Positions 46,575-56,541 of a stretch of DNA of 64,000 nucleotides are shown here, piece after piece (the stretch's first letter is position 1; every line of letters starts with the position of its first letter). The stretch is from Stenotrophomonas sp. Ste86 (GTDB taxonomy: Bacteria; Pseudomonadota; Gammaproteobacteria; Xanthomonadales; Xanthomonadaceae): NCBI RefSeq assembly GCF_024519465.1, contig NZ_JALJRW010000006.1, positions 120,330-184,329 on the forward strand, read 5' to 3'. Below the pieces are notes generated by a model. The model searched no databases and had not been told where the DNA came from. It worked only from the letters and a program-made list of their open reading frames with translations. A program made the translations under genes and the position numbers.

Positions 46575-46592
46575 GTAACAACCATAGTTACA
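46574..46592. promoter_or_regulatory. Palindromic operator for the Rrf2 regulator
   Basis: TGTAAC-N7-GTTACA is a perfect inverted repeat that overlaps the start codon of the Rrf2 gene. Position and symmetry suggest autoregulation of the Rrf2-flavoprotein operon. Confidence 0.65.
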
Positions 46593-46674
46593 AATCGACC
46601 GGGTGTCCAGCACCGCCTGGGCATGTCATTGGGCACTGTCACATCATTTTCATTTCAGTAAATGGAGACATAAA

Positions 46675-46690
46675 TGTGATGCACATCCCA
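46675..46690. promoter_or_regulatory. CRP/Clp-like site upstream of the chemotaxis receptor gene
   Basis: TGTGA-TGCACA-TCCCA matches the Clp consensus with one mismatch in the right half-site, 59 bases before the receptor start. Its left ten bases resemble the RiPP operator at 27334. Confidence 0.55.
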
Positions 46691-46748
46691 CTTCAGAAGG
46701 AGCTGCCGCGAACCGATACCGCATCGCCCTCCCTCACTTTCCCTCCCC

Positions 46749-48881
46749 ATGAACAAGACATCCAGCGTGCCCACGCGCGCCCTGAGCCTGCAGTTCAAGT
46801 TGCTGGGCGCGCTGTCGCTCGGTCTGGCCATCGTGGTGCTGTGCGCCTTGGCCGGGCTTGCCTCGGCCTGGTTGAACCTGTCCACCGACGTTCCACCAGC
46901 GGTGGCGCGCAACGCGCAGGCCGAATTGCTGCAGCGCGAGTTCCGGCTGCAGGTGCAGGAATGGAAGAACGTGCTGATCCGCGGCAGCGATGAAGCGCTG
47001 CGCACGCACCATTTGGCCGCGTTCGACAGCCAGGGCGGCAAGACCGCCGCGCTGGCCAAGGCGCTGGCCGGCAGCGACGACGCCAACACCGCACGACTGG
47101 CCGCCCGCTTCCTGGCCCAGCACGCCGCGCTGCAGAAGGACTACCACGGCGCACTCGAGGCGTTCGCCACCAGCGGCTACAGCCCGTTGCAGGGCGATGC
47201 GCTGGTGCGGGGCAAGGACCGTGCGTTGGGCACCACGCTGGATGCGCTGGGCAAGCAGACCGCGCAGGTGGCCGAACAGGCGGTGACATCGCGCTCGACG
47301 CAGGCACGCCGCACGCTGCTGCTCTGTGCCGTGTTGACCGCGTTGGCCGCCGCGGTACTGATGGGCGTGCTGGCCGTGTGGCTGCGTCGTGCGGTGATCG
47401 CCCCGGTGGTGGCGGTGGAAGCCGCCGCACGTGCGGTAGCTCGCGGTGAGCTGGACCACAGCGTGCAGGTGCACAGCCGCGACGAGATCGGCCGCCTCGG
47501 CCAGGCCATGGGCGCGGTGACCCGCACGCTCAAGGAGGTGCTGGCCGCGCAGGCCACCATGGCCGAGCGCCATGACGCCGGCCAGATCAGCTACCGCATG
47601 GACGACACTGCCTTCCCCGGCGGCTACGGCCAGATGGTCCGCGACAGCAACGCGCTGGTGCATGCGCATATCCAGGTGAAGATGCGCGCGATCGAGATCA
47701 TGGGCCGCTATGCGGTGGGCGATCTGTCGCTGGACATGGAACGTCTGCCCGGCGAAAAGGCGGTGATCACCCAGGCGCTGGATACCGCCAAGGTCAACCT
47801 GGGCGCGATCAATGCCGAGATCAAGCGCCTCGCCACGGCAGCGGCGGCCGGCGATTTCAGCCAGCGTGGCGACGAAGCGCGTTACCAGTACGACTTCCGC
47901 GACATGGTCGGTGGCCTCAACCGGCTGATGCAGACGACCGAACAGGATCTGGAGCAGGTGTCGACCGTGCTGCAGGCGATCGCACGCGGCGATCTCAGCG
48001 CGCGCATGCACGGCCAGTTCCACGGCGTGTTCGCCCGCATGCGCGACGATGTGGCGCTGACCACCGGCCAGCTGACCGGCATCGTCGGCGACATCAAGCG
48101 CGCCGCGCAGTCGATCCAGGCGGCGGCCGGGGAGATCGCCACAGGCAACAACGATCTGTCCCAGCGCACCGAGCAGCAGGCGGCCAACCTGGAAGAAACC
48201 GCCGCCTCGATGGAAGAGCTGACCTCCACCGTGCGCCAGAACGCCGAACACGCGCGCCAGGCCAACCAGCTGGCGATCGGCGCGCACGCGGTGGCTGCCG
48301 AGGGCGGTGAGGTCGTCGGCCAGGTGGTGCAGACCATGGGCGCGATCCAGACCTCGTCCCGGCGCATCGCCGAAATCATCTCGGTGATCGATGGCATCGC
48401 GTTCCAGACCAACATCCTGGCGCTCAACGCGGCGGTGGAAGCGGCGCGTGCCGGCGAACATGGCCGCGGGTTTGCCGTGGTCGCCAGCGAAGTGCGCACG
48501 CTGGCCCAGCGTTCGGCCGGGGCCGCCAAGGAGATCAAGACGTTGATCGACCTCTCCGTCGGCGATGTCGCCAGCGGCGCGCGGCTGGTGCAGCAGGCCG
48601 GGCAGACCATGGGCGAGATCGTCAGCGGCGTGCAGCAGGTGACCGCCATCATGGCCGAGATTTCCGCCGCGTCGCAGGAGCAGTCCGCGGGCATCGAACA
48701 GGTCAACCAGACCGTGGTGCACATGGATGAAGCTACCCAGCAGAATGCCGCGCTCGTCGAGGAAGCAACGGCGGCCGCACGCAGCATGGAAGAACAGGCC
48801 ATCGCCCTCAACGAGGCGGTGGATGTGTTCGTGCTGGATGCCGGGAAGGCCGCACCGCCCGGCTTTTCGCGGGCCGCATGA
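46749..48881 (+). CDS. Methyl-accepting chemotaxis protein, 710 aa
   Basis: Helix one is at about residues 16-40, a helical periplasmic domain at about 41-190, helix two at about 190-212, and a HAMP domain follows ([22 protein letters not shown]). After a longer insert with a second HAMP-like unit (about 330-430) comes the signalling domain, with [26 protein letters not shown] at the hairpin tip and methylation helices on each side. It should couple to CheW/CheA. The C-terminus has no NWETF tetra/pentapeptide. The stop codon is followed directly by a GGTAG SMAG unit. The ligand is unknown. Confidence 0.94.
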   Translation: MNKTSSVPTRALSLQFKLLGALSLGLAIVVLCALAGLASAWLNLSTDVPPAVARNAQAELLQREFRLQVQEWKNVLIRGSDEALRTHHLAAFDSQGGKTAALAKALAGSDDANTARLAARFLAQHAALQKDYHGALEAFATSGYSPLQGDALVRGKDRALGTTLDALGKQTAQVAEQAVTSRSTQARRTLLLCAVLTALAAAVLMGVLAVWLRRAVIAPVVAVEAAARAVARGELDHSVQVHSRDEIGRLGQAMGAVTRTLKEVLAAQATMAERHDAGQISYRMDDTAFPGGYGQMVRDSNALVHAHIQVKMRAIEIMGRYAVGDLSLDMERLPGEKAVITQALDTAKVNLGAINAEIKRLATAAAAGDFSQRGDEARYQYDFRDMVGGLNRLMQTTEQDLEQVSTVLQAIARGDLSARMHGQFHGVFARMRDDVALTTGQLTGIVGDIKRAAQSIQAAAGEIATGNNDLSQRTEQQAANLEETAASMEELTSTVRQNAEHARQANQLAIGAHAVAAEGGEVVGQVVQTMGAIQTSSRRIAEIISVIDGIAFQTNILALNAAVEAARAGEHGRGFAVVASEVRTLAQRSAGAAKEIKTLIDLSVGDVASGARLVQQAGQTMGEIVSGVQQVTAIMAEISAASQEQSAGIEQVNQTVVHMDEATQQNAALVEEATAAARSMEEQAIALNEAVDVFVLDAGKAAPPGFSRAA

Positions 48882-48955
48882 GGTAGTGCCGGCCGCTGGC
48901 CGGCAACCCCATGAACCCGGCATCGCGCGGTTGCCGGCCAGCGGCCGGCACTACC
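48882..48955. repeat. SMAG/REP pair between the MCP and LysR genes
   Basis: Forward GGTAGTGCCGGCCGCTGGCC (from 48882, directly after the MCP stop codon) and a reverse unit ending GCCGGCACTACC at 48955 enclose a 24-base spacer. The TAG of the reverse unit is the stop codon of the LysR gene on the opposite strand. Confidence 0.88.
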
Positions 48956-49853
48956 GGAGGTAGGGGTCGCCGACCATGGCGGCGGCCAGGTGGTCCAGGA
49001 ACGAGCTGATCCGCGCCGACACCGCCGTGTTGCGGTAATACACCGCATGGATCGGCTGGCGCACCTCCACGGTGAGTTCCGGCAGCAGTTGGACCAACCG
49101 CCCGGCGTCGCGATCACGATGGGTCATGAAGTCGGACAGGCAGACGATGCCGACGTCCTCCAGTGCCAGCGCGCGCAGGGTTTCGCCGCTGGAGACGGCG
49201 ATGGCCGGGCGCACGTGCAGCAGTGCGTCGGTGTCGCCGGGCAATGGCCAATGATTGAGCGAGTCCGGTTCGTTGAAGCCCAGCAGCGTGTGCCCGCGCA
49301 GCTCAGCCACGCGTGTGGGCGTGCCGTGCTGCTGCAGGTACGCCGGGCTGGCCAGGACCCGCAGGCGGCTGTGCGCCAGCGGCCGCGCATGCAGGGTGGA
49401 ATCGGCCAGCGGTCCGATCCGGATCGCCACGTCGGTGCGCCGTTCCAGCAGATCGATGTAGCGCTCGCTGCTGTTGAGTTCCAACAGCACGTCCGGGTAG
49501 CGCGCCCGGTACGCAGCGACCAGCGGCGCGATCGCATGCAGCACGAACGGCATCGCCGCATCCACGCGCAGGCGCCCGGCCGGACGGTCGCGGCGGGCGG
49601 CGATCTGCTCTTCGGCGGCCTCCACCGAGGCCACGATGGCGCGCGACTGTTCGAGGAAAGCGGCCCCTTCTTCGGTGAGCTGCAGGCGCCGCGTGGTACG
49701 GGTCAGCAGCGTGGTACCGAGCTTTTCCTCCAGCCGCGCCAGCGCCCGGCTCACCCCGGAGGTGGTCTGGCCCAGGGTTTCGGCGGCGGCGGTGATCGAG
49801 CCGCTGTCGATCACCGCGATGAAGGCCTGCATTTCGTCGAGGGTGGTTTTCAT
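48951..49853 (-). CDS. LysR-family regulator (YafC-like), 300 aa
   Basis: The ATG at 49853 is chosen since the winged helix starts MKTTLDEMQAFIAVIDSGS and GVSRALARLEEKLGTTLLTRTTRRLQLTEEG. The effector domain has RIDAAMPFVLHAI-like and VAIRIGPLADSTLHARPL blocks matching E. coli YafC. It is divergent from an MFS exporter and close to dkgB; in E. coli yafC is also next to dkgB, so the group looks conserved. Regulation of the exporter and dkgB is likely but unproven. The stop codon is part of a SMAG repeat. Confidence 0.9.
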   Translation of the reverse strand: MKTTLDEMQAFIAVIDSGSITAAAETLGQTTSGVSRALARLEEKLGTTLLTRTTRRLQLTEEGAAFLEQSRAIVASVEAAEEQIAARRDRPAGRLRVDAAMPFVLHAIAPLVAAYRARYPDVLLELNSSERYIDLLERRTDVAIRIGPLADSTLHARPLAHSRLRVLASPAYLQQHGTPTRVAELRGHTLLGFNEPDSLNHWPLPGDTDALLHVRPAIAVSSGETLRALALEDVGIVCLSDFMTHRDRDAGRLVQLLPELTVEVRQPIHAVYYRNTAVSARISSFLDHLAAAMVGDPYLR

Positions 49854-49981
49854 GGCGGTGAGCCGGCACGCGGAAGGCCTATTATTGATCATGGGGCAAG
49901 AGTGATTGGCGTGAAGGCCGCTTTTTCGGCAAGAGTGCGGCGCGCAGACTGCGCAGCCTCACCTCCCACCGGTAACCCACC

Positions 49982-51196
49982 ATGTCCCGTGGCATCCCCT
50001 TGGCCCTGCTGGCGCTCACGCTTGGTGCGTACGCCATCGGCACCACCGAATTCGTCATCGTCGGGCTGATCCCGACCATCGCCGCCGACCTCGGCGTGTC
50101 CCTGCCCTCGGCCGGCCTGCTGGTCTCGCTGTACGCCCTGGGCGTGGCGGTGGGCGCGCCGGTGCTGACCGCCCTCACCGGCCGCGTGCCGCGCAAGACC
50201 CTGCTGGTGGCGCTGATGGTGCTGTTCACGCTGGGCAACGTGATCGCCTGGATGGCGCCGGGCTACGGCTCGCTGATCGTGGCGCGGGTGCTCACCGGCC
50301 TGGCACATGGCGTGTTCTTCTCGATCGGCTCGATCATCGCCACCTCGGTGGTGCCCAAGGAGAAGGCCGCCAGCGCGATCGCGATCATGTTCACCGGGCT
50401 CACCGTGGCGCTGGTCACCGGGGTGCCGCTGGGCACCTTCATCGGTCAGCACCTGGGCTGGCGCGCGACGTTCCTGGCGGTGGCCGCGCTCGGTGTGATC
50501 GCGCTGATCGGCAGCCTGCTGTTCGTGCCGCGCAATCTTCAGCGCAGCGAGCCGGCCACGTTCGGCCAGCAGTTGTCGGTACTGGCGCAGCCGCGTCTGT
50601 TGCTGGTGTATGCGATCACCGCGCTGGGCTACGGCGGCACGTTCCTGTCCTTCACCTACCTGGCCTCGATCCTGCAGGACGTCAGCGGCTTTTCGGCCAA
50701 CGCGGTCAGCGGCGTGCTGCTGGTGTACGGCGTGTCGGTGGCCATCGGCAACCTGTGGGGCGGTCGCCTGGCCGACCGTCGCGGTCCGGTCCCGGCGCTG
50801 ACGTTGATCTTCGCGTTGCTCGCCGCGGTGCTGTTCGTGCTCACCTTCACCGCCTACAACACCTGGCTGGTGCTGCTGACCGTGCTCGCACTCGGTGCGG
50901 TGGCCTTCGGCAACGTGCCGGGGCTGCAGGTGTACGTGGTCAAGCAGGCGCAGCGTTTCGCCCCGCAGGCCGCCGACGTCGCCTCGGGCCTGAACATCGC
51001 CGCCTTCAACGTCGGCATCGCCCTCGGTGCGTCGCTGGGCGGGCTGGTGGTGGATCACCTCGGGCTGATGCACACCCCGTGGCTGGGTGCGCTGGTGGTA
51101 CTGGGCGCACTGGGCCTGACCGTGCTGAGTGGTCGCCTGGATCGTCGCGATGGCGTGGCCGACCGCGCCGACGGCATCGCGGTGAGTGCGCATTGA
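49982..51196 (+). CDS. MFS drug/sugar efflux transporter, 404 aa
   Basis: Twelve hydrophobic helices with the DHA1 blocks [21 protein letters not shown] and [20 protein letters not shown], plus the loop-2/3 element [12 protein letters not shown] (motif A), identify an inner-membrane proton-driven exporter related to YdhP and arabinose-efflux-type proteins. The middle charged loop contains [15 protein letters not shown]. It is divergent from the LysR gene with 128 bases between them. The substrate is not predictable from sequence. Confidence 0.9.
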   Translation: MSRGIPLALLALTLGAYAIGTTEFVIVGLIPTIAADLGVSLPSAGLLVSLYALGVAVGAPVLTALTGRVPRKTLLVALMVLFTLGNVIAWMAPGYGSLIVARVLTGLAHGVFFSIGSIIATSVVPKEKAASAIAIMFTGLTVALVTGVPLGTFIGQHLGWRATFLAVAALGVIALIGSLLFVPRNLQRSEPATFGQQLSVLAQPRLLLVYAITALGYGGTFLSFTYLASILQDVSGFSANAVSGVLLVYGVSVAIGNLWGGRLADRRGPVPALTLIFALLAAVLFVLTFTAYNTWLVLLTVLALGAVAFGNVPGLQVYVVKQAQRFAPQAADVASGLNIAAFNVGIALGASLGGLVVDHLGLMHTPWLGALVVLGALGLTVLSGRLDRRDGVADRADGIAVSAH

Positions 51197-51254
51197 TGGA
51201 TCGTGTGGCGGACCTCCGCAACGGCGGTCGACAAACGGTTCGTTTCACGCAACA

Positions 51255-51280
51255 GCAGCCGACCAACGGTCGGCTCTACG
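51255..51280. repeat. Single SMAG/REP unit
   Basis: GCAGCCGACCAACGGTCGGC followed by TCTACG forms one GC-rich palindrome between the MFS and dkgB genes. Confidence 0.7.
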
Positions 51281-51332
51281 TCGCTTTACGGTGCACGGCG
51301 TAGCCTGCACCTCACCCCATGAAGGAGTTTCC

Positions 51333-52136
51333 ATGAGCATTCCCGCATTCGGCCTCGGCACGTTCCGCCTCAAGGGCCAGACCGTCATCGACTCGGTCCG
51401 CAACGCCTTGGACGTGGGCTACCGCGCCGTCGACACCGCACAGATCTACGACAACGAGGCCGAGGTTGGCCAGGCCATCGCCGAATCCGGCGTGGCCCGT
51501 GACGATCTGTTCCTGACCACCAAAGTGTGGATCGCCAGCTTCAGCCACGACACGCTGCTGGACAGCCTGCGCGAGAGCCTGCGCAAGCTGCGCACCGACC
51601 ATGTCGAGCTGACCCTGATCCACTGGCCCTCGCCGAAGGATGCGGTGCCGATGGCCGAGTACCTGGGCGCACTGGCGGAAGCAAAATCGCTGGGCCTGAC
51701 CCGGCAGATCGGCATCTCCAACTTCACCATCGCCCAGACCCGCCAGGCGATCGAGATCCTGGGTGCCGATGCCATCGCCACCAACCAGATCGAAGTGCAC
51801 CCATACCTGCAGAACCGCGCGCTGATCGCGTTCCTGAAGGAACAGGGCATCCACGTCACCGCGTACATGAGCCTGGCCTACGGCGAGGTGCTCAAGGACC
51901 CGGTGATCCAGGCCATTGCCGAGCGCCACCAGGCCAGCCCCGCGCAGGTCGCATTGGCATGGGCATTGCAGCAGGGCTACGCGGTGATCCCCTCCTCCAC
52001 CAAGCGCGAGAACCTGGCCAGCAACCTGCTCGCCGCCGACCTGCGCCTGAGCGATGCGGACATGGCGCAGATCGCCACCCTGGACCGTGGGCAGCGCCTG
52101 GCCAACCCGGAAGGCATCGCGCCGGACTGGGATTGA
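51333..52136 (+). CDS. dkgB: 2,5-diketo-D-gluconate reductase B (aldo/keto reductase), 267 aa
   Basis: AAGGAG precedes the ATG. The sequence follows E. coli DkgB throughout and has the same length: [37 protein letters not shown] (Asp and Tyr), [13 protein letters not shown] (Lys), [11 protein letters not shown] (His), [23 protein letters not shown] and [11 protein letters not shown] at the end. It reduces methylglyoxal and similar aldehydes with NADPH. The gene lies downstream of a YafC-like LysR gene, the same neighbourhood as in E. coli. Confidence 0.96.
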   Translation: MSIPAFGLGTFRLKGQTVIDSVRNALDVGYRAVDTAQIYDNEAEVGQAIAESGVARDDLFLTTKVWIASFSHDTLLDSLRESLRKLRTDHVELTLIHWPSPKDAVPMAEYLGALAEAKSLGLTRQIGISNFTIAQTRQAIEILGADAIATNQIEVHPYLQNRALIAFLKEQGIHVTAYMSLAYGEVLKDPVIQAIAERHQASPAQVALAWALQQGYAVIPSSTKRENLASNLLAADLRLSDADMAQIATLDRGQRLANPEGIAPDWD

Positions 52137-52389
52137 GGCAGGCGGGCCTGGTCGGCAGTCGCGGTGGTGTTCTTCCTTCGCGCCTGCTGGCCGTGTTCCC
52201 GATATAGGCGGCGGTAGGGTCGGATCCGTATCGACCGTCGACCATGTGGATCGGCGCGGCGAACGCATGAGCCGTTGCAGGAGCCTGTGCGTCGACGCGG
52301 GTCATGCCATTGCCGAACCTGGCGCATTTCACGGCAGTTGATCGGGATGCGGCCCAACCAGCATCCGCGGCCGCGGCGACAGTATTGAA

Positions 52390-53088
52390 TCAGGCCTGCA
52401 ACCATGCGCGCATCGCGGAGCTCACCTCGTCCGGTTTCTCCATCGGCGCCAGGTGCCCGCAATCAGGCACCACCACCAGTGTCGATCCCGGCACCAGCGC
52501 GTGCATTTCCTCGCTGATCGCCAGCGGGGTGATGCGGTCGTTGGCACCGCACACGATCAGCAGCGGATCGCGGTAGCCGGCCAGGACGTCGTGGCCGTCG
52601 CCACGTTCGAGTGCGCTCTGGCGAAGGAACACGTCGGCACCGAGCCGCGCGGTCATGTCGCGCACGCGCTGCACCAGCACGTAATCGTCCAGCCGCGAGG
52701 CGTCGATGTAGCTGCGCATCAGCGTGTCGCCAAAGCCGTGGAAGGTGCCGGGCAGGCGCACGCTGGCGCGCTGCGACCGGCGCTGGGCGGCGCGCTCGGG
52801 CGAATCGGCATGGATCGACGTATCGATCAGGGCCAGCCGCAGCACCCGCTCCGGTGCCGTGCGCAGGATCTGCTGGGCGACGAAGCCGCCGAGCGAGAAA
52901 CCGGCCAGGGCGAAACGCGCCGGTGCCTGCGCCAGCACGTCATCAACCACTGCCTGCAGCGTCTCGCCACGGGTCTGGTCGCCCACACTGCAGTCGGCGA
53001 TATCGGACAGGTCGGCGATCTGCGCCCGCCAGAGTTCAGCGTCGTTGAGCAGGCCGGGGAGGAGAAGCAGGGGGAGGCGGTCGGTCAT
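52390..53088 (-). CDS. Alpha/beta hydrolase, 232 aa
   Basis: LLLLPGLLNDAELW is the oxyanion region, LAGFSLGGFVAQQI the nucleophile elbow (Ser65), CGANDRITP the acid and PDCGHLAPME the histidine. The sequence is close to small esterase/hydrolases near BioH- and MenH-type enzymes but has no specific signature. It lies 250 bp downstream of dkgB on the opposite strand; the intervening 253 bp contains nothing I can identify. Confidence 0.87.
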   Translation of the reverse strand: MTDRLPLLLLPGLLNDAELWRAQIADLSDIADCSVGDQTRGETLQAVVDDVLAQAPARFALAGFSLGGFVAQQILRTAPERVLRLALIDTSIHADSPERAAQRRSQRASVRLPGTFHGFGDTLMRSYIDASRLDDYVLVQRVRDMTARLGADVFLRQSALERGDGHDVLAGYRDPLLIVCGANDRITPLAISEEMHALVPGSTLVVVPDCGHLAPMEKPDEVSSAMRAWLQA

Positions 53089-53136
53089 GGCGATAGTGTC
53101 GCCCCGCCGGCGTGCACGAGCCGTGCCGCCGATGGC

Positions 53137-55866
53137 TCAGTGCGTTGCAGTATCTGGCGGCGCGGGCACCTGCACATCCTGCACCGGCAGGGTCACCACC
53201 ATCACGGTGGAATCGTCTGGATCGAGCCGGGTCTTGAAGCCCAGGCTCTGGCACATCGCCAGCATGGTGCTGTTCTCGCGCAGCACCTGGCCTTCGATGA
53301 TGTTCAGGCCCAGCCACTGCGCGTACTCGATCATGATGCTCATCAAGCGCCAGCCAATGCCGTGCCCCTTGAGGTCCGAGCGGATCAGGATGCCGTATTC
53401 GCCGCGGTCGTAATCGGCGTCGGCATGCAGGCGAACCGCGCCGAGCATGTCGCCGCTGCGCGGGTCGATGGCCACCAGCGCGATCGAGCGGGCGTAATCG
53501 AGCTGGGTCAGGCGGGCGATGAACTCGTGGCTGAAATGCTTGACCGACTGGAAGAAGCGCAGGCGCAGATCGTCGTCGGTGACGCGGGCGAAGAACGCGC
53601 GGAACAGCGCGTCGTCTTCCGGGCGCACCGGGCGCACGAAGGCGGGCGCACCGTCGGACAGGGTAATGGTGCGCTCCCACTCCTTGGGGTACGGGAACAC
53701 GGCAAAACGCGGATGGCCACGGCCCTTGTGCAGCTTGCGCGAGGGCGCGATGGCCACGCGTGCGTCCAGCGCGATCACCCCGTCGCGGTCGGCCAGCAGT
53801 GGATTGATGTCCAGGCTGCGGATCTCGGGGATGTCGGCGGCCAGCTGGGCCAGCTTGACCAGGATCAGCGCAACCGCGCGTTCGTCGGCGGCCGGCACGT
53901 CACGGTACGCCTTGAGGATGCGCGAGACGCGGGTGCGGCCGATCAGTTCGTGCGACAGGCGCAGGTCCAGTGGCGGCAGCGCCAGCGCCTTGTCGTCGAT
54001 CACTTCCACCGCGGTGCCGCCGCGGCCGAACACGATCACCGGGCCGAAGGTCGGGTCGTCGGCGATGCCGGCGATCAGTTCGCGCGCCTTGGGGCGGACG
54101 ATGGTCGGCTGCACCAGCACGCCGTCGATGCGTGCATCCGGGCGCTTTTCATGCGCCCGCGCGATGATCGAGGTGGCGGCGGCATGCACCGCCTGCAGCG
54201 TGCCGAGGTTGAGGCGCACGCCATCGACGTCGGACTTGTGCGGGATGTCGGCGGAGAACACTTTCACCGCGACCGTCGCGCCCTGCTCCAGCAGCGGCTG
54301 GGCCAGGTCCATCGCCTCGTGCGCGTCGCGCGCCTGCATCACCGGCGCCGAGGGAATGCCGTAGGCGGTGAGCAGCTGGTGGGTGGCGATCGGGTCCAGC
54401 CACTGCTGGCCGGCGGCGAGCGCGCGCTCGACAAGCGCCCGCGCGGCGACGGTGTCGACCACGAAATCTTCGGGCAGGCTGGGCGGGGTTTCCATCAACG
54501 CGGCCTGCGCGTCGCGGTAGCGCACCAGATGCTGGAAGCCGCGCACGGCCTCGGCTTCGGTGGGATAGGTCGGCACGCGCGCCGCATTGAGGGTGGCAGT
54601 GGCGCGGTCGTCGTTGCCCAGCCAGACCGCGAACACCGGTTTATCGCGGTGGTGGCGCGGGCGCAGGCCAAGGGTGCGGGTGAGCGCCTGCGCGGCGTCG
54701 GCCGAGGAGGTGAACGCGGTGGGCACGTTGACCACCAGCACCGCGTCGTTTTCGCTGTCGGACATCAGCGCGTCGATGGCCGCGGCGTAGCGCTCGCCGT
54801 CGGCGTCGACCACGATGTCCACCGGGTTGCTGCGCGACCAGCCTTGCGGGAGCACCGCATCGAGCTGGGCGACGGTGGCCGGCGACAGCTCGGCGAGGCT
54901 GCCGCGCAGCGCCAGCAGCTGGTCGACCGCCAGCCGCCCTACCCCGCCACCGTTGCTGAGGATGGCCAGCCGCCGCCCGGGGAAGGTGCCGAGCCGGCCA
55001 AGGGTTTCGGCGGCGGTGAACAACTCGTCCAGCGCGCTGACGCGCAGCAGGCCGGCGCGGTTGAACGCCGCGCCGTAGACGGCGTCGCTGCTGGCCAGGG
55101 CCTGCACATGGGTGTCGGCGTCGGGATCGATGCGGATGTGGCGGCCGGACTTGACCACGACGACGGGTTTGGCACGGGCGGCCGCACGCGCGGCCGACAT
55201 GAACTTGCGCGCGTCGCCGATGTGTTCGACGTAGAGCAGGATCGCGCGGGTGCGGTAGTCGGTGGCGAAGTAGTCGAGCAGGTCGCCGAAGTCGACGTCG
55301 AGGGTGTCGCCGAGCGAGACCACGGCGGAGAAGCCGACCGAACGGGCGACGCCCCATTCCACGAGCGCGGCGGCAATCGCACTGGATTCGGAGATCAGGG
55401 CGAGGTCACCGGCCTGCGGGAAGTGGGCGGCGATGCTGGCATTGAGGCGGGCATGCGGGGCGATGACGCCCAGGCAGTGCGGGCCGAGAATGCGCAGGCC
55501 TTTGGCGCGGGCGGCGGTTTCGACCTGGGCGGCGAGCGAGCCGGGGCCCTGGCCCAGGTTGGCGGTGAGGATGATGGCGGCGGCGACGCCACGCTCGGCG
55601 GCGGTGGCCACCACCTGGGGGACGATGCTGGCCGGCGCGGTGATGATGACCAGCTCGGGAACCCAGTCGAGATCCTTGAGCCGTTTGACGGTGCGGATGC
55701 CGTCGATGTCGCTGTAGCGCGGGTTGATCCAGGCGACCTTGCCGGGGAAGCCGGTGGCGCGCAGGTTGCGCATGACGGCGCGGCCGGCGGAGCGTTCGCG
55801 CGGGCTGCCGCCGATGACGGCGACCGATTGCGGACGGAAAACGGATTGCAGGTGGTAGGTGCTCAT
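53137..55866 (-). CDS. patZ: Pat/PatZ-type protein lysine acetyltransferase (ATP-grasp CoA-ligase domain plus GNAT), 909 aa
   Basis: The ATG at 55866 is used, since similarity begins at LQSVFRPQSVAVIGGSPRERSAG. Residues 1-460 form a CoA-binding and ligase-like domain (ending near LAILSNGGGVGRLAVDQL), residues 480-700 an ATP-grasp domain (GATVAVKVFSADIPHKSDVDGVRLNL, PVIVFGRGGTAVEVIDDKALALPPL) and residues 740-900 a GNAT domain (DRGEYGILIRSDLKGHGIGWRLM). The acyl-CoA synthetase-like part regulates the acetyltransferase. E. coli PatZ has the same order. It acetylates metabolic enzymes such as acetyl-CoA synthetase. Confidence 0.93.
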   Translation of the reverse strand: MSTYHLQSVFRPQSVAVIGGSPRERSAGRAVMRNLRATGFPGKVAWINPRYSDIDGIRTVKRLKDLDWVPELVIITAPASIVPQVVATAAERGVAAAIILTANLGQGPGSLAAQVETAARAKGLRILGPHCLGVIAPHARLNASIAAHFPQAGDLALISESSAIAAALVEWGVARSVGFSAVVSLGDTLDVDFGDLLDYFATDYRTRAILLYVEHIGDARKFMSAARAAARAKPVVVVKSGRHIRIDPDADTHVQALASSDAVYGAAFNRAGLLRVSALDELFTAAETLGRLGTFPGRRLAILSNGGGVGRLAVDQLLALRGSLAELSPATVAQLDAVLPQGWSRSNPVDIVVDADGERYAAAIDALMSDSENDAVLVVNVPTAFTSSADAAQALTRTLGLRPRHHRDKPVFAVWLGNDDRATATLNAARVPTYPTEAEAVRGFQHLVRYRDAQAALMETPPSLPEDFVVDTVAARALVERALAAGQQWLDPIATHQLLTAYGIPSAPVMQARDAHEAMDLAQPLLEQGATVAVKVFSADIPHKSDVDGVRLNLGTLQAVHAAATSIIARAHEKRPDARIDGVLVQPTIVRPKARELIAGIADDPTFGPVIVFGRGGTAVEVIDDKALALPPLDLRLSHELIGRTRVSRILKAYRDVPAADERAVALILVKLAQLAADIPEIRSLDINPLLADRDGVIALDARVAIAPSRKLHKGRGHPRFAVFPYPKEWERTITLSDGAPAFVRPVRPEDDALFRAFFARVTDDDLRLRFFQSVKHFSHEFIARLTQLDYARSIALVAIDPRSGDMLGAVRLHADADYDRGEYGILIRSDLKGHGIGWRLMSIMIEYAQWLGLNIIEGQVLRENSTMLAMCQSLGFKTRLDPDDSTVMVVTLPVQDVQVPAPPDTATH

Positions 55867-56084
55867 GGGCCGCACAGTCGCCGGGTCATGGGTGACACGG
55901 TACACGGCTGGAGTGGTGGGTGTGATGATCTGGCGCAGGTGCAGGATCGAGATTCAAGGCAGCTCGACAGCGCGTCCACCGGTAGTTCCTTTCCTCGTGC
56001 GGGACAGCGCCGCTCGGCCCGGCCGAGACACGGCTTGAACCTGCGCCGCCGTACACACTGGCGCCGTTGTGTTCCGCACGTGGC

Positions 56085-56527
56085 CTCGCTCGTGTGGTTT
56101 CGATGATGCCGCTTCGATCTGCCGAGCATGGCTCGGCACTACCGTATGGCATCCGTGCCCGGCGGGAATGGCGTCCATGCCCGGCGGGGCATGCCGCCGC
56201 GCGTGCGGACAGCGGCGCATTCCGGTGTGGCTACGCGCTGGTGTGGCTTCGCTGATGCCGCTTCGTTCTGCCGAGCATGGCTCGGCACTACCGTATGGCA
56301 TCCGTGCCCGGCGGGAATGGCATCCATGCCCGGTGGGGCATGCCGCCGCGCGCCCGGACAGCGGCGCATTCCGGTGTGGCTACGCGCTCGTGTGGTTTTC
56401 GCCGGTGCCGGTTCGCTCTGCCGAGCATGGCTCGGCACTAGCGTGTGGCATCCGTGCCCGGCGGGCATGCCGCCGCGCGCCCGGACACTGGCGCATTTAG
56501 GTAGAGCCACGCCATGCGTGGCTGGCA
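56085..56527. repeat. Tandem array of about 150-bp units with SMAG palindromes
   Basis: TGCCGAGCATGGCTCGGCAC recurs at 56120, 56269 and 56419, a period of 149-150 bp; the spacer repeats with small changes (CCGTGCCCGGCGGGAATGGC, GGTGTGGCTACGCGC). A partial unit precedes the first copy and the last is cut short and followed by a different SMAG unit, GGTAGAGCCACGCCATGCGT, at 56500. The array fills most of the 675-bp gap between the acetyltransferase and mgtE genes, which holds no gene. Confidence 0.9.
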
Positions 56528-56541
56528 CTCACCGTGTTCGA

